Assembly (NCBI RefSeq): GCF_026341515.1
Contig: NZ_JAPEOK010000001.1
Location: 3,534,001 to 3,598,000, forward strand
Length of the DNA: 64,000 nucleotides
Source: Streptomyces sp. NBC_00878
GTDB lineage: Bacteria; Actinomycetota; Actinomycetes; Streptomycetales; Streptomycetaceae
Reading direction: 5' to 3'
The position numbers were made by a program, and so were the translations under genes. Below the pieces are notes generated by a model, which was not told where the DNA came from, made no database searches, and was given only the letters and a program-made list of their open reading frames with translations. This document shows, piece by piece, positions 1 to 12,634 of the stretch (within the stretch, counting starts at the first letter, position 1; the number at the start of each line of letters is the position of its first letter).

Positions 1-2016
<2,016 letters not shown>

Positions 2017-2033
2017 GCGGGTCGGGGTGGGTG

Positions 2034-2115
2034 CGCGGCTGCGGGTTCGTTGTGGCTGGTCGCGCCCACGCGGCGGAGCCGCAGATCGACACAGCCCCGC
2101 GCCCCCGAAAAGCAA
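2034..2115 (-). repeat. Dispersed intergenic repeat, family B
   Basis: Reads on the minus strand as a GGGGCGCGGGGCTGTG-type block, then CTGCGGCTCCGCCGCGTGGG and GCGACCAGCC. The same ordered blocks recur at 14335-14412, 22243-22310 and 54838-54962. The internal GCGGCTCCGCCGC segment is self-complementary. It sits just after the dasR stop and could act in transcript termination. Confidence 0.6.
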
Positions 2116-2215
2116 GCGAGTTGCGCCTACGCATACCGACTGGTGCACGTGGTGTAGCGCTGCTCCCCTTCCTGTTCTACCGTCCTCCCGTCACCCATGG
2201 ACGGGAGGACGACCC

Positions 2216-4364
<2,149 letters not shown>

Positions 4365-4393
<29 letters not shown>

Positions 4394-4577
4394 CCGGGCG
4401 GTCAGGGGCGTGCGCTGGTACGTACGGGAGCTCACCGACGAATCGGCGTACGACCGCTATGTCGCGCATGTGCGCGAAGGCCACCCCGACGCGGCGGTGC
4501 CGTCGCGGCGGGAGTTCGAGCGGATGCGCACGGACCGTCAGGAGGCGGACCCCCGACAGGGCTTCCGCTGCTGCTGA
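4365..4577 (+). CDS. YbdD/YjiX-family small protein (CstA partner)
   Basis: 70-residue cytoplasmic protein of the DUF466 (YbdD/YjiX) family. It overlaps the last 29 bp of the cstA-like gene and has its own GGAGGAG stretches at 4341-4357 before ATG 4365. Family features seen are W-Y-V-R near residue 18, a D-x-Y-x-x-Y-V-x-H motif at about 28-36, HPDAAVPSRREF and a Cys-Cys C-terminus (FRCC). Such proteins nearly always sit next to CstA or BtsT and are thought to help the transporter; the exact role is unknown. Confidence 0.9.
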
Positions 4578-4608
4578 GCACCATGTGCGCCGACGCCGAG
4601 CGCCATGT

Positions 4609-4645
4609 CCGCTCACTGCCGGGCACCGTGCTCGGCAGTGAGCGG
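4609..4645 (+). terminator. Intrinsic-terminator-like hairpin after cstA-ybdD
   Basis: Perfect 13-bp inverted repeat CCGCTCACTGCCG (4609-4621) and CGGCAGTGAGCGG (4633-4645) with an 11-nt loop, 32 bp after the ybdD stop. No T tract follows, as is usual in Streptomyces. It separates the two transport operons. Confidence 0.75.
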
Positions 4646-4758
4646 TCGTGAGCGGAACACGGAATCCGTTATGCGGACAGGGCTTCCATAAAGCGGAACC
4701 GTCCCCTAGATTTCCTGCGCGTTGCACAGGTGATCAGTGAGGGGACGGAGCCCGCCGT

Positions 4759-5070
4759 ATGTCTGAAGCGTCGGATGCGCCAAGAGCGCCCGAAGGGAAA
4801 CCACCGGCGGCGACCCCGCCGGCCGTGACACCGCCTGTCGTTACACCGGTCCGCGTGGTGATCGCCCTCTGCCTGATCGCGCCGTTCGTGGCGCTGCTCT
4901 CGGTGGGCTCGTACGCGAAGGTCGACCCGGCCTTCATCGGTATCCCGTTCTTCTACTGGTACCAGATGCTCTGGGTGTTCGTCTCGACCGCGCTCACGAT
5001 GATCGCGTACCAACTGTGGAACCGTGACCAGCGCGCCCGCAAGTCCCAGAAGGAGGGCGCGTCCGCATGA
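4759..5070 (+). CDS. DUF3311 membrane protein, partner of the MctP symporter
   Basis: 103-residue inner-membrane protein. A proline-rich N-terminal tail (residues 1-30) is followed by two hydrophobic helices, about residues 32-52 and 60-85, with the family signature IPFFYWYQMLWV between them. ATG 4759 lies 15 bp after GTGAGGGGACGG. It overlaps the symporter gene by 4 bp (ATGA). DUF3311 proteins occur with SSS-family symporters, like MctB/MctC pairs, and are inferred to be a small accessory subunit. Confidence 0.88.
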   Translation: MSEASDAPRAPEGKPPAATPPAVTPPVVTPVRVVIALCLIAPFVALLSVGSYAKVDPAFIGIPFFYWYQMLWVFVSTALTMIAYQLWNRDQRARKSQKEGASA

Positions 5071-6695
5071 ACGACGGCGTGAACGGCGTGGCACTCGCCG
5101 TCTTCATCTTCTTCTTCCTGGCCGTCACGGTCATGGGCTTCCTGGCCTCGCGCTGGCGCAGGGCCGAGAACGAGCAGAGCCTCGACGAATGGGGCCTGGG
5201 CGGGCGGTCGTTCGGCACCTGGGTGACCTGGTTCCTGCTCGGCGGCGACCTCTACACGGCATATACGTTCGTGGCGGTCCCGGCGGCGATCTACGCGGCG
5301 GGCGCGGCCGGCTTCTTCGCCGTCCCGTACACGATCATGATCTACCCGCTGATCTTCACGTTCCTGCCCCGCCTGTGGTCGGTCTCGCACAAGCACGGCT
5401 ACGTGACGACGTCGGACTTCGTACGCGGACGCCACGGCTCGAAGGGCCTGTCGCTGGCCGTCGCGGTGACGGGCATCCTCGCGACGATGCCGTACATCGC
5501 GCTCCAACTGGTCGGCATCCAGGCCGTCCTGGACGTGATGGGCGTCGGCGGCGGCGAGGACACCAACTGGTTCGTCAAGGACCTGCCGCTGCTGATCGCC
5601 TTCGGTGTGCTGGCGGCCTACACGTACTCCTCCGGCCTCCGGGCCCCCGCCCTGATCGCGTTCGTGAAGGACACGCTGATCTACATCGTCATCGCGGTGG
5701 CGATCATCTACATCCCGATCAAGCTGGGCGGCTTCGACGAGATCTTCGCCAAGGCGGGCGAGGCGTACAGCCAGACCAACCCGGCGACGGGCGCGCCACG
5801 CGGTGCCCTGGCACCGGGCGAGGCGGGCCAATGGACGTACGCCACGCTGGCGTTGGGCTCGGCATTGGCCCTGTTCATGTACCCGCACTCCATCACGGCG
5901 ACCCTGTCCTCGCGCAGCCGTGAGGTGATCCGCCGCAACACCACGATTCTGCCGCTGTACTCGCTGATGCTGGGCCTGCTCGCGCTGCTCGGCTTCATGG
6001 CGATCGCCGCCGGAGTCAAGGTCTCCAACGGTCAGTTGGCGATCCCGCAGCTCTTCGAGAACATGTTCCCGGACTGGTTCGCGGGCGTCGCCTTCGCGGC
6101 GATCGGTATCGGCGCCCTCGTCCCGGCCGCGATCATGTCCATCGCGGCGGCGAACCTCTTCACGCGCAACATCTACAAGGACTTCATCCGGCCCGACGCG
6201 ACGCCGGCCCAGGAGACCAGGGTCTCCAAGCTGGTGTCGCTGCTCGTGAAGGTGGGCGCGCTGGCCTTCGTCCTGACCATGGACAAGACCGTGGCCATCA
6301 ACTTCCAGTTGCTGGGCGGCATTTGGATCCTGCAGACCTTCCCGGCGCTGGTCGGGGGGCTGTTCACACGGTGGTTCCACCGGTGGGCGCTGCTCGGCGG
6401 GTGGGCGGTCGGCATGCTGTACGGCACGGTGGCCGCGTACGGGGTGGCTTCGCCGACGCAGAAGCACTTCGGTGGTTCCTCGAAGGAGATTCCCGGGATC
6501 GGGGAGATCGGGTACATCGGTCTGACGGCGTTCGTCCTGAACGTGGTCGTGACGGTCGTGCTGACCTTCGTCCTGAGGGCTCTCAAGGCCCCCGAGGGCA
6601 TCGACGAGACGTCCCCGGAGGACTACACGGCGGACGCGGGCGACAAGGGTGTCCGGGTTGAGCTGCCGTCGGCTACGGCGGGGGCTGGGCACTAG
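5067..6695 (+). CDS. mctP: Sodium:solute symporter, monocarboxylate transporter MctP-like
   Basis: 542-residue SSS-family symporter with about 13 membrane segments. Seen: LDEWGLGGRSFGTWVTWFLLGGDLYTAYTF in helices 1-2, the part of the family carrying sodium-site residues; VTTSDFVRGRHGSKG in the first cytoplasmic loop; and MYPHSITATLSSRSR. Related actinobacterial and rhizobial proteins move pyruvate, lactate, acetate or propionate. It begins inside the DUF3311 gene (ATGA at 5067), so it is the second gene of that operon. The close neighbour CstA also takes pyruvate in enteric bacteria, so the locus has two candidate monocarboxylate systems. Substrate is inferred. Confidence 0.9.
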   Translation: MNDGVNGVALAVFIFFFLAVTVMGFLASRWRRAENEQSLDEWGLGGRSFGTWVTWFLLGGDLYTAYTFVAVPAAIYAAGAAGFFAVPYTIMIYPLIFTFLPRLWSVSHKHGYVTTSDFVRGRHGSKGLSLAVAVTGILATMPYIALQLVGIQAVLDVMGVGGGEDTNWFVKDLPLLIAFGVLAAYTYSSGLRAPALIAFVKDTLIYIVIAVAIIYIPIKLGGFDEIFAKAGEAYSQTNPATGAPRGALAPGEAGQWTYATLALGSALALFMYPHSITATLSSRSREVIRRNTTILPLYSLMLGLLALLGFMAIAAGVKVSNGQLAIPQLFENMFPDWFAGVAFAAIGIGALVPAAIMSIAAANLFTRNIYKDFIRPDATPAQETRVSKLVSLLVKVGALAFVLTMDKTVAINFQLLGGIWILQTFPALVGGLFTRWFHRWALLGGWAVGMLYGTVAAYGVASPTQKHFGGSSKEIPGIGEIGYIGLTAFVLNVVVTVVLTFVLRALKAPEGIDETSPEDYTADAGDKGVRVELPSATAGAGH

Positions 6696-6699
6696 CCTT

Positions 6700-6890
6700 T
6701 TTTCGCCCCCGCCGCCCCTACCCATTCCCGTCCCTTTCGGGGGCCAGCCCCCGAACCCCCGCTCCTCAAACGCCGGAGGGGCTGATTTTCAGCCCGTCCG
6801 GCGTTTGAGGACGAGGCCGTTCAGGCCGATGCAGGGGTCTGGGGGCGCAGCCCCCAGGGACGGGACGGGTAGGGGCGGCGGGGGCGACAA
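6700..6890. repeat. Dispersed intergenic repeat, family A, as a large inverted pair
   Basis: The right half carries the family-A core CGTCCGGCGTTTGAGGACGA at 6796-6815 and ends in GGGGGCGCAGCCCCCAGGGA. The left half (6711-6780) is an inverted, partly matching copy (CTCCTCAAACGCCGGA). Together they can fold into a long imperfect hairpin between mctP and the nucleoside hydrolase gene. Other copies are at 43062-43206 and 51294-51490. Confidence 0.75.
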
Positions 6891-6932
6891 CTCCCCCTGG
6901 CCACACGCCAGTCCGCGGCTACGCTGGTCGGC

Positions 6933-7922
6933 ATGAGCGTCCGTTCACCGATCGTCCTCGACAGCGACCCCGGCATAGACGACGCCGTTGCCCTCCAGTA
7001 CCTGCTCGGCACGGGCAGATGGGACCTCAGGGCCTACACCTCCGTGGGCGGCAACCTCCCCGCCGAACAGACCTACCGCAACGCCCGCGCCCTCGCGAGA
7101 GCCCTCCGCATCGACACCGACGTCCCGGTCCACCGCGGAGCCCCCCGCCCCCTCACCCGCCTCCCGTACACGTCCGCCGCCCACTTCCACGGCCCCGCCG
7201 GCCTCGGCCACGAGACACTGCCCGACTCGACCGCCGCACACCTGCCGGAGTCCTCCGCACAGGCGCTGCTGCGGCTCTCCCGGGAGCACGAGGGCGAGTT
7301 GACCGTGTGCGCCACCGGCCCGCTCACCAATGTGGCCGTGGCACTCCTGGAGGACCCGGACTTCGCCCACCGCGTCAAGAAGTTCGTGTTCATGGGCGGC
7401 ACCGCCCGGGTGCCCGGCAACATCACCCCGGTCGCCGAGTTCAACATCTGGGCGGACCCGGACGCGGCCGAGGTGGTCCTCTCGTCCGGCATCCCGTTCA
7501 CCATGGTCGACCTGGACGCCTCGCACCGCTGGCTCTTCGGCCTCGCCGACCTCGCCGCGCTGGAGGCGGCGGGCCCTGGCGCGGCCCTCGCGGCCCGGCT
7601 CCTGGGGGTCTACATCGACTCCTACCGCCGCCACGGCGGAGGCGACTCCTGCCCGTTGCACGATCCGCTCGCCGTGGGCGTGTGCGCCGACGAGTCGTTC
7701 GTGACGCTCGCGGAGGGAGCCGTCGTCGTCGAGTGCGCCAGCGAACTCACCCGCGGCCAGACCGTGTTCGTCCCCTCGGCCGCCCAACGGAACTACTACA
7801 CCGAGTCGCCCGCCCTGACCGCCCGCACCCGCCACACGGGCCGCGTGGCCCTCGGCGCGGGCCCACGCGACTTCACCAAGGACTTCGTCACGACCCTCCC
7901 GCAGTGGCCGTCCGTGGCCTGA
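6933..7922 (+). CDS. Nucleoside hydrolase (IunH family)
   Basis: Cleaves the N-glycosidic bond of ribonucleosides to ribose and base, a salvage function. 329 residues. The calcium-binding N-terminal motif is visible (DSDPGIDDAVAL, residues 10-21), as are the second motif (CATGPLTNVAVAL), FMGGTARVPGN and AEFNIWADPDAA, and the C-terminal LHDPLAVG that completes the active site. ATG 6933 gives the expected short lead before the Asp cluster. No signal peptide, so cytoplasmic. Whether it prefers inosine/uridine or purines cannot be read from sequence. Confidence 0.9.
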   Translation: MSVRSPIVLDSDPGIDDAVALQYLLGTGRWDLRAYTSVGGNLPAEQTYRNARALARALRIDTDVPVHRGAPRPLTRLPYTSAAHFHGPAGLGHETLPDSTAAHLPESSAQALLRLSREHEGELTVCATGPLTNVAVALLEDPDFAHRVKKFVFMGGTARVPGNITPVAEFNIWADPDAAEVVLSSGIPFTMVDLDASHRWLFGLADLAALEAAGPGAALAARLLGVYIDSYRRHGGGDSCPLHDPLAVGVCADESFVTLAEGAVVVECASELTRGQTVFVPSAAQRNYYTESPALTARTRHTGRVALGAGPRDFTKDFVTTLPQWPSVA

Positions 7923-8007
7923 GCCCGCCTTCGGCCGTCCCCGGCACCGGCGGGTGCGGGAGAAACCCGGCGGCCCGTTGTCGTACCCCTCCGGCACACT
8001 GCACAGC

Positions 8008-8544
8008 ATGGACATCGTGATCAGGCAGGCGAGACCCGAGGAGTACGAGTCGGTCGGCGAGATCACCGCGCAGGCCTATCTCGGAGACGGGCTGCTCGAC
8101 TTCGGGGAGAGCGACGAGTATCTGGGCGAGCTGCGGGACGTGGCGAAGCGGGCCGAGGCCGCCGACGTACTGGTAGCCGTGATGGGGGCGGAGGCAGGGG
8201 CGGGGGCAGGGGCCGGTGAGCGGGTTGTCGGCGGCGTGACCTTCGTCCCCTCCGGCGGGCCCATGGCCGACATCGCGCGCGACGGCGAGGCCGAGATACG
8301 GATGCTGGCGGTCGCGAAGGCGGCCCGCGGGCGCGGAGTCGGCGAGGCCCTCGTCCGTGCCTGTGTCGCCCGCGCCCGGGCCACGGACGGCTGCGTACGC
8401 GTCGTGCTGTCCACCCAGCGCACCATGCACAGCGCCCACCGCATCTACGGACGCCTCGGCTTCACCCGCGCCCCCGACCGCGACTGGAACCCGATCCCGG
8501 ACCTCGACGACATCATGCTGCTCACGTACGAGTTGACGCTCTGA
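8008..8544 (+). CDS. GNAT-family N-acetyltransferase
   Basis: 178-residue acetyl-CoA-dependent acetyltransferase of unknown substrate. The acetyl-CoA pyrophosphate loop is seen as KAARGRGVGEALV (about residues 108-120), preceded by the beta strand IRMLAV and followed by the C-terminal RIYGRLGFTRAPDRDW typical of the fold. An Ala/Gly-rich insertion (EAGAGAGAGE) near residue 65 makes it slightly longer than usual. ATG 8008 fits the start of the fold (MDIVIRQARPEEY). It stands alone between the nucleoside hydrolase and the nrd riboswitch. Confidence 0.87.
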   Translation: MDIVIRQARPEEYESVGEITAQAYLGDGLLDFGESDEYLGELRDVAKRAEAADVLVAVMGAEAGAGAGAGERVVGGVTFVPSGGPMADIARDGEAEIRMLAVAKAARGRGVGEALVRACVARARATDGCVRVVLSTQRTMHSAHRIYGRLGFTRAPDRDWNPIPDLDDIMLLTYELTL

Positions 8545-8629
8545 CACGTTCCGATACACCCTCCGAAGCCGACACGACACAACATGTGGGGGTGCTTCCC
8601 CAGCCCGGCACAAGATGTATGCTCATGCT

Positions 8630-8749
8630 CGCTGTCGCCGCAGGGGAATCCGGTGCGAATCCGGAACTGTCCCGCAACGGTGTACTTGTGCATGTCTGTC
8701 CCCAGTGGAGAGCTGTGCGCACGGCCAGTCCGAGGACCTGCCGACAGCG
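8630..8749 (+). promoter_or_regulatory. Cobalamin (B12) riboswitch of the nrdABS operon
   Basis: Core GGGGAATCCGGTGCGAATCC (8643-8662) followed by CTGTCCCGCAACGGT, and a B12 box-like AGTCCGAGGACCTGCCGACAG (split at 8727-8747). The ends pair as CGCTGTCG (8630-8637) with CGACAGCG (8742-8749). It lies 150 bp upstream of nrdA. In S. coelicolor such a riboswitch shuts off the oxygen-dependent class Ia reductase when B12 can feed the class II enzyme. Confidence 0.93.
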
Positions 8750-8763
8750 TGCCCAGGCCGTCC

Positions 8764-8789
8764 GGCCCGGGTGCCATGACGTCCGGGCC
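8764..8789 (+). terminator. Hairpin between riboswitch and nrdA, possible expression platform
   Basis: GGCCCGG (8764-8770) pairs with CCGGGCC (8783-8789) across a 12-nt loop. Being directly after the aptamer, it is a candidate B12-dependent terminator. There is no U tract, so its role is inference. The 354-bp gap 8545-8898 holds only this and the riboswitch. Confidence 0.45.
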
Positions 8790-8898
8790 TCGCGGAGTGG
8801 GCCGGTGGACGCGGCGTACCGCTGCGCAGAGCGTGTACCCCCGTGTGCCCCGAACCCCTCTCCCCGCAGGCCCCGTGCCGAGCGAGGGAGAGCCCCAC

Positions 8899-11340
8899 GT
8901 GACCATCGCGCCAGCCGATCCGGTCTCAGCGAATGCGCCCCTGAACCAGCAGGACAGGGCCGAGGCCGACGGACCGGGAGCCGTGTTGCTGCGGACCCTG
9001 ACCGACCTCACCGCCGACCTCCCCGACGCCGATCCCGGCAGGGTCGCCGCCGCCGCGCTGCGCGGCCGGTCCTCCGTCGGAGCCGCCGGGGTCACCGCGG
9101 AGCTGCGCGAGTTGGCCACGGAGGCGGCCGCGGGCCTCATCTCCGAGGACCCCGTGTACTCGAAGCTGGCCGCCCGCCTGCTGACGATCAGCATCGCCGC
9201 GGAGGCCGCCTCGCAGGGGGTCCGGTCCTTCTCCGAGTCCGTCGCGGTCGGGCATCGCGAGGGCCTGATCGCCGACCGCACCGCCGAGTTCGTACGGACC
9301 CACGCGGCCCGCCTGGACGCGCTGATCGACCTCGAAGGCGACGACCGCTTCGGCTACTTCGGCCTGCGCACGCTGCACAGCCGCTACCTCCTGCGGCACC
9401 CGATCACCCGCCAGGTGATCGAGACGCCCCAGCACTTCATGCTCCGGGTGGCGTCCGGTCTCGCCGAGGACACCGGGCCCGACCCGGAAGCGCGGACGAG
9501 GTCCGTCGACGAAGTCGCCGCGCTCTACGGGCTGATGAGCCGCCTCGACTACCTGCCGTCCTCCCCCACCCTCTTCAACTCCGGTACGCGGCACCCCCAG
9601 ATGTCGTCCTGCTACCTCCTCGACTCCCCGCTGGACGAGCTGGACTCCATCTACGACCGCTACCACCAGGTGGCCCGGCTCTCCAAGCACGCGGGCGGCA
9701 TCGGCATCGCGTACTCCCGTGTCCGCTCCCGCGGTTCCCTGATCCGCGGGACGAACGGGCACTCCAACGGCATCGTGCCGTTCCTGAAGACCCTCGACGC
9801 CTCGGTGGCCGCCGTGAACCAGGGTGGCCGGCGCAAGGGCGCCGCCGCGGTCTACCTGGAGACCTGGCACTCCGACATCGAGGAGTTCCTGGAGCTGCGC
9901 GACAACACCGGTGAGGACGCCCGGCGTACGCACAACCTGAACCTCGCGCACTGGATCCCGGACGAGTTCATGCGCCGGGTGAACGAGGACCGCGTGTGGT
10001 CGCTGTTCTCGCCGTCGGACGTGCCCGAGCTGGTCGACCTGTGGGGCGAGGAGTTCGACGCCGCGTACCGCAAGGCGGAGGAGCAGGGCCTCGCCAAGAA
10101 GACGATCCCGGCCCGCGACCTGTACGGCCGCATGATGCGCACCCTCGCGCAGACCGGCAACGGCTGGATGACCTTCAAGGACGCCGCCAACCGCACGGCC
10201 AACCAGACCGCGCTGCCCGGCCACACGGTCCACTCCTCCAACCTCTGCACGGAGATCCTGGAGGTCACGGACGACGGGGAGACGGCGGTCTGCAACCTCG
10301 GCTCGGTGAACCTGGGTGCCTTTGTCGACACGGCACCCGGGGCCACTGACGTCATCGACTGGGAGCGGCTGGACGCGACCGTCCGTACGGCCGTCACGTT
10401 CCTCGACCGGGTCGTGGACATCAACTTCTACCCGACCGAGCAGGCGGGCCGCTCCAACGCCAGGTGGCGGCCGGTCGGCCTGGGCGCGATGGGCCTGCAG
10501 GACGTCTTCTTCAAGCTGCGGCTGCCCTTCGACTCCCCGGAGGCCAAGGCGCTCTCCACGCGGATCGCCGAGCGCGTCATGCTCGCCGCGTACGAGGCGT
10601 CCGCCGACCTCGCCGAGCGGAGCGGCCCGCTGCCCGCCTGGGAGAAGACCCGTACGGCACGGGGCGTGCTGCACCCCGACCACTACGACGTGGAGCTGAA
10701 CTGGCCGGAGCGCTGGGCGGCGCTGCGCGAGCGGATCGCGGCGACCGGGATGCGCAACTCCCTCCTCCTCGCCATCGCGCCCACCGCCACCATCGCGTCC
10801 ATCGCGGGCGTCTACGAGTGCATCGAGCCGCAGGTCTCCAACCTGTTCAAGCGCGAGACGCTCTCCGGCGAGTTCCTCCAGGTCAACTCCTACCTGGTGG
10901 CCGAGCTGAAGAAGCTCGGCGTGTGGGACGCGCAGACCCGGGAGGCGCTGCGCGAGGCGAACGGCTCGGTGCAGGGCTTCACCTGGGTGCCGCAGGACGT
11001 GCGCGATCTGTACCGCACGGCGTGGGAGATCCCGCAGCGCGACCTGATCGACATGGCGGCGGCCCGGACCCCGTTCCTGGACCAGTCCCAGTCGCTGAAC
11101 CTGTTCCTGGAGACGCCGACCATCGGCAAGCTCTCCTCGATGTACGCGTACGCCTGGAAGTCGGGGCTGAAGACGACGTACTACCTGCGCTCGCGCCCGG
11201 CGACACGCATCGCCCGTGCCGCGGGTTCCTCGTCGGCCGCGGCAGCCCCCATTCCCGTACAGGCGACTCCCGCGACTCCCGACGAGGACGCCGTCGCCTG
11301 CTCCCTTGAGAACCCCGAGTCCTGCGAGGCGTGCCAGTAA
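8899..11340 (+). CDS. nrdA: Ribonucleotide reductase class Ia, large subunit
   Basis: Reduces ribonucleoside diphosphates to deoxy forms with NrdB. 813 residues. Substrate-site cysteine regions are visible: SSCYLLDSPLDELDSI for the first redox Cys, SSNLCTEI for the thiyl-radical Cys and Glu, and AVCNLGSVNLGAF for the partner Cys. The C-terminal shuttle pair is in SCEACQ. The N-terminal ~100 residues correspond to a poorly conserved ATP-cone region. GTG 8899 follows GAGGGAG at 8884-8890; the open frame continues upstream into the riboswitch and is rejected. Its TAA overlaps the nrdB start. First gene of nrdABS. Confidence 0.95.
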   Translation: MTIAPADPVSANAPLNQQDRAEADGPGAVLLRTLTDLTADLPDADPGRVAAAALRGRSSVGAAGVTAELRELATEAAAGLISEDPVYSKLAARLLTISIAAEAASQGVRSFSESVAVGHREGLIADRTAEFVRTHAARLDALIDLEGDDRFGYFGLRTLHSRYLLRHPITRQVIETPQHFMLRVASGLAEDTGPDPEARTRSVDEVAALYGLMSRLDYLPSSPTLFNSGTRHPQMSSCYLLDSPLDELDSIYDRYHQVARLSKHAGGIGIAYSRVRSRGSLIRGTNGHSNGIVPFLKTLDASVAAVNQGGRRKGAAAVYLETWHSDIEEFLELRDNTGEDARRTHNLNLAHWIPDEFMRRVNEDRVWSLFSPSDVPELVDLWGEEFDAAYRKAEEQGLAKKTIPARDLYGRMMRTLAQTGNGWMTFKDAANRTANQTALPGHTVHSSNLCTEILEVTDDGETAVCNLGSVNLGAFVDTAPGATDVIDWERLDATVRTAVTFLDRVVDINFYPTEQAGRSNARWRPVGLGAMGLQDVFFKLRLPFDSPEAKALSTRIAERVMLAAYEASADLAERSGPLPAWEKTRTARGVLHPDHYDVELNWPERWAALRERIAATGMRNSLLLAIAPTATIASIAGVYECIEPQVSNLFKRETLSGEFLQVNSYLVAELKKLGVWDAQTREALREANGSVQGFTWVPQDVRDLYRTAWEIPQRDLIDMAAARTPFLDQSQSLNLFLETPTIGKLSSMYAYAWKSGLKTTYYLRSRPATRIARAAGSSSAAAAPIPVQATPATPDEDAVACSLENPESCEACQ

Positions 11341-12392
11341 TGACCACCGCTCCCGAGAACACCCAGAACGCCGAGTACACCGGAAAGACCCAGAAGAACC
11401 TGCTCGACCCCGGCTTCGAGCTGACCCTCCGCCCCATGCGCTACCCGGACTTCTACGAGCGCTACCGGGACGCGATCAAGAACACCTGGACCGTCGAGGA
11501 GGTCGACCTCCACTCGGACGTGTCCGACCTGGCGAAGCTGTCACCGGGTGAGCAGCACATGATCGGCCGGCTGGTCGCGTTCTTCGCGACGGGCGACTCG
11601 ATCGTGTCGAACAACCTGGTGCTGACGCTCTACAAGCACATCAACTCCCCCGAGGCGCGGCTGTACTTGAGCCGTCAGCTCTTCGAGGAGGCCGTGCACG
11701 TCCAGTTCTATCTGACGCTGCTCGACACGTATCTGCCGGACCCGCAGGACAGGGCCGCGGCCTTCGACGCCGTGGAGAGCATCCCGTCCATCCGCGAGAA
11801 GGCCGAGTTCTGCTTCAAGTGGATCAACGAGGTCGAGAAGCTGGACCGGCTGGAGACGCAGGCCGACCGCCGCCGCTTCCTGCTGAACCTCATCTGCTTC
11901 GCCGCGTGCATCGAGGGGCTGTTCTTCTACGGTGCCTTCGCGTACGTCTACTGGTTCCGCAGCCGGGGTCTGCTGCACGGTCTGGCGACGGGCACCAACT
12001 GGGTGTTCCGCGACGAGACGATGCACATGAGCTTCGCCTTCGAGGTCGTGGACACCGTCCGCAAGGAGGAGCCTGAGCTCTTCGACGACCTGCTCCGGGA
12101 GCAGGTCACCGACATGCTCCGGGAGGCCGTCGAGGCCGAGCTGCAGTTCGCGCGCGACCTGTGCGGTGACGGCCTCCCGGGGATGAACACCGACTCGATG
12201 AGGCAGTACCTGGAGTGCGTCGCCGACCAGCGTCTGACGCGCCTCGGCTTCGCTCCGGTGTACGGCTCCGAGAACCCCTTCTCCTTCATGGAGCTGCAGG
12301 GCGTTCAGGAGCTGACCAACTTCTTCGAGCGCCGGCCTTCGGCGTACCAGGTGGCGGTGGAGGGTTCGGTCGGCTTCGACGAGGACTTCTGA
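11340..12392 (+). CDS. nrdB: Ribonucleotide reductase class Ia, radical (beta) subunit
   Basis: 350-residue diiron subunit that makes the tyrosyl radical for NrdA. Seen: WTVEEVDLHSD near the N-terminus, EEAVHVQFY, where Glu and His are iron ligands and the Tyr four residues after His is in the position of the radical Tyr, the second helix pair CIEGLFFYGAF, and the third set RDETMHMSF. ATG 11340 shares its A with the nrdA TAA, giving translational coupling. An in-frame GTG slightly upstream is less likely. Its 3' end overlaps a possible antisense small gene at 12305-12541. Confidence 0.95.
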   Translation: MTTAPENTQNAEYTGKTQKNLLDPGFELTLRPMRYPDFYERYRDAIKNTWTVEEVDLHSDVSDLAKLSPGEQHMIGRLVAFFATGDSIVSNNLVLTLYKHINSPEARLYLSRQLFEEAVHVQFYLTLLDTYLPDPQDRAAAFDAVESIPSIREKAEFCFKWINEVEKLDRLETQADRRRFLLNLICFAACIEGLFFYGAFAYVYWFRSRGLLHGLATGTNWVFRDETMHMSFAFEVVDTVRKEEPELFDDLLREQVTDMLREAVEAELQFARDLCGDGLPGMNTDSMRQYLECVADQRLTRLGFAPVYGSENPFSFMELQGVQELTNFFERRPSAYQVAVEGSVGFDEDF

Positions 12393-12541
12393 TCCTTGCG
12401 GTGTCCCTGCTCGGCCTCCCTGAGCTGACGGTCGATGCGCCGGTCGCGCACGATGCCGATCACCGAGGGGAGGACGAGCAGGACCAGGATTCCGAGGACG
12501 AAGAGCATTGAGATCAGGCCTTCCAGCTGTGTCGTTTCCAT
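12305..12541 (-). CDS. Possible small membrane protein, antisense to the nrdB 3' end
   Basis: 78-residue frame with one clear hydrophobic helix (LISMLFVLGILVLLVLPSVIGIV, residues ~8-30) followed by a basic, charged tail (RDRRIDRQLREAEQ), the pattern of a single-pass membrane protein with positive-inside tail. The last 88 bp lie opposite the 3' end of nrdB. The start (ATG 12541) has no good ribosome site. No family recognised. The helix-plus-charged-tail pattern is unlikely for a chance frame opposite GC-rich non-coding DNA, but coding is not proven. Confidence 0.45.
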   Translation of the reverse strand: METTQLEGLISMLFVLGILVLLVLPSVIGIVRDRRIDRQLREAEQGHRKDQKSSSKPTEPSTATWYAEGRRSKKLVSS

Positions 12542-12634
12542 GGACACCACTGTCGCGCCGATTGCTCCTTACCGTGAGTGGCAGGACTGCCGCTCACCCT
12601 CGATTTCCTGCCAGATCGGGTGCACACTGGCAGC

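Noticed and set aside
4953..6725. 590-residue minus-strand frame opposite mctP
   Set aside because: Composition (Arg, Asp, Gly, His, Val) is that of a shadow of GC-rich coding DNA; the plus strand has the symporter.
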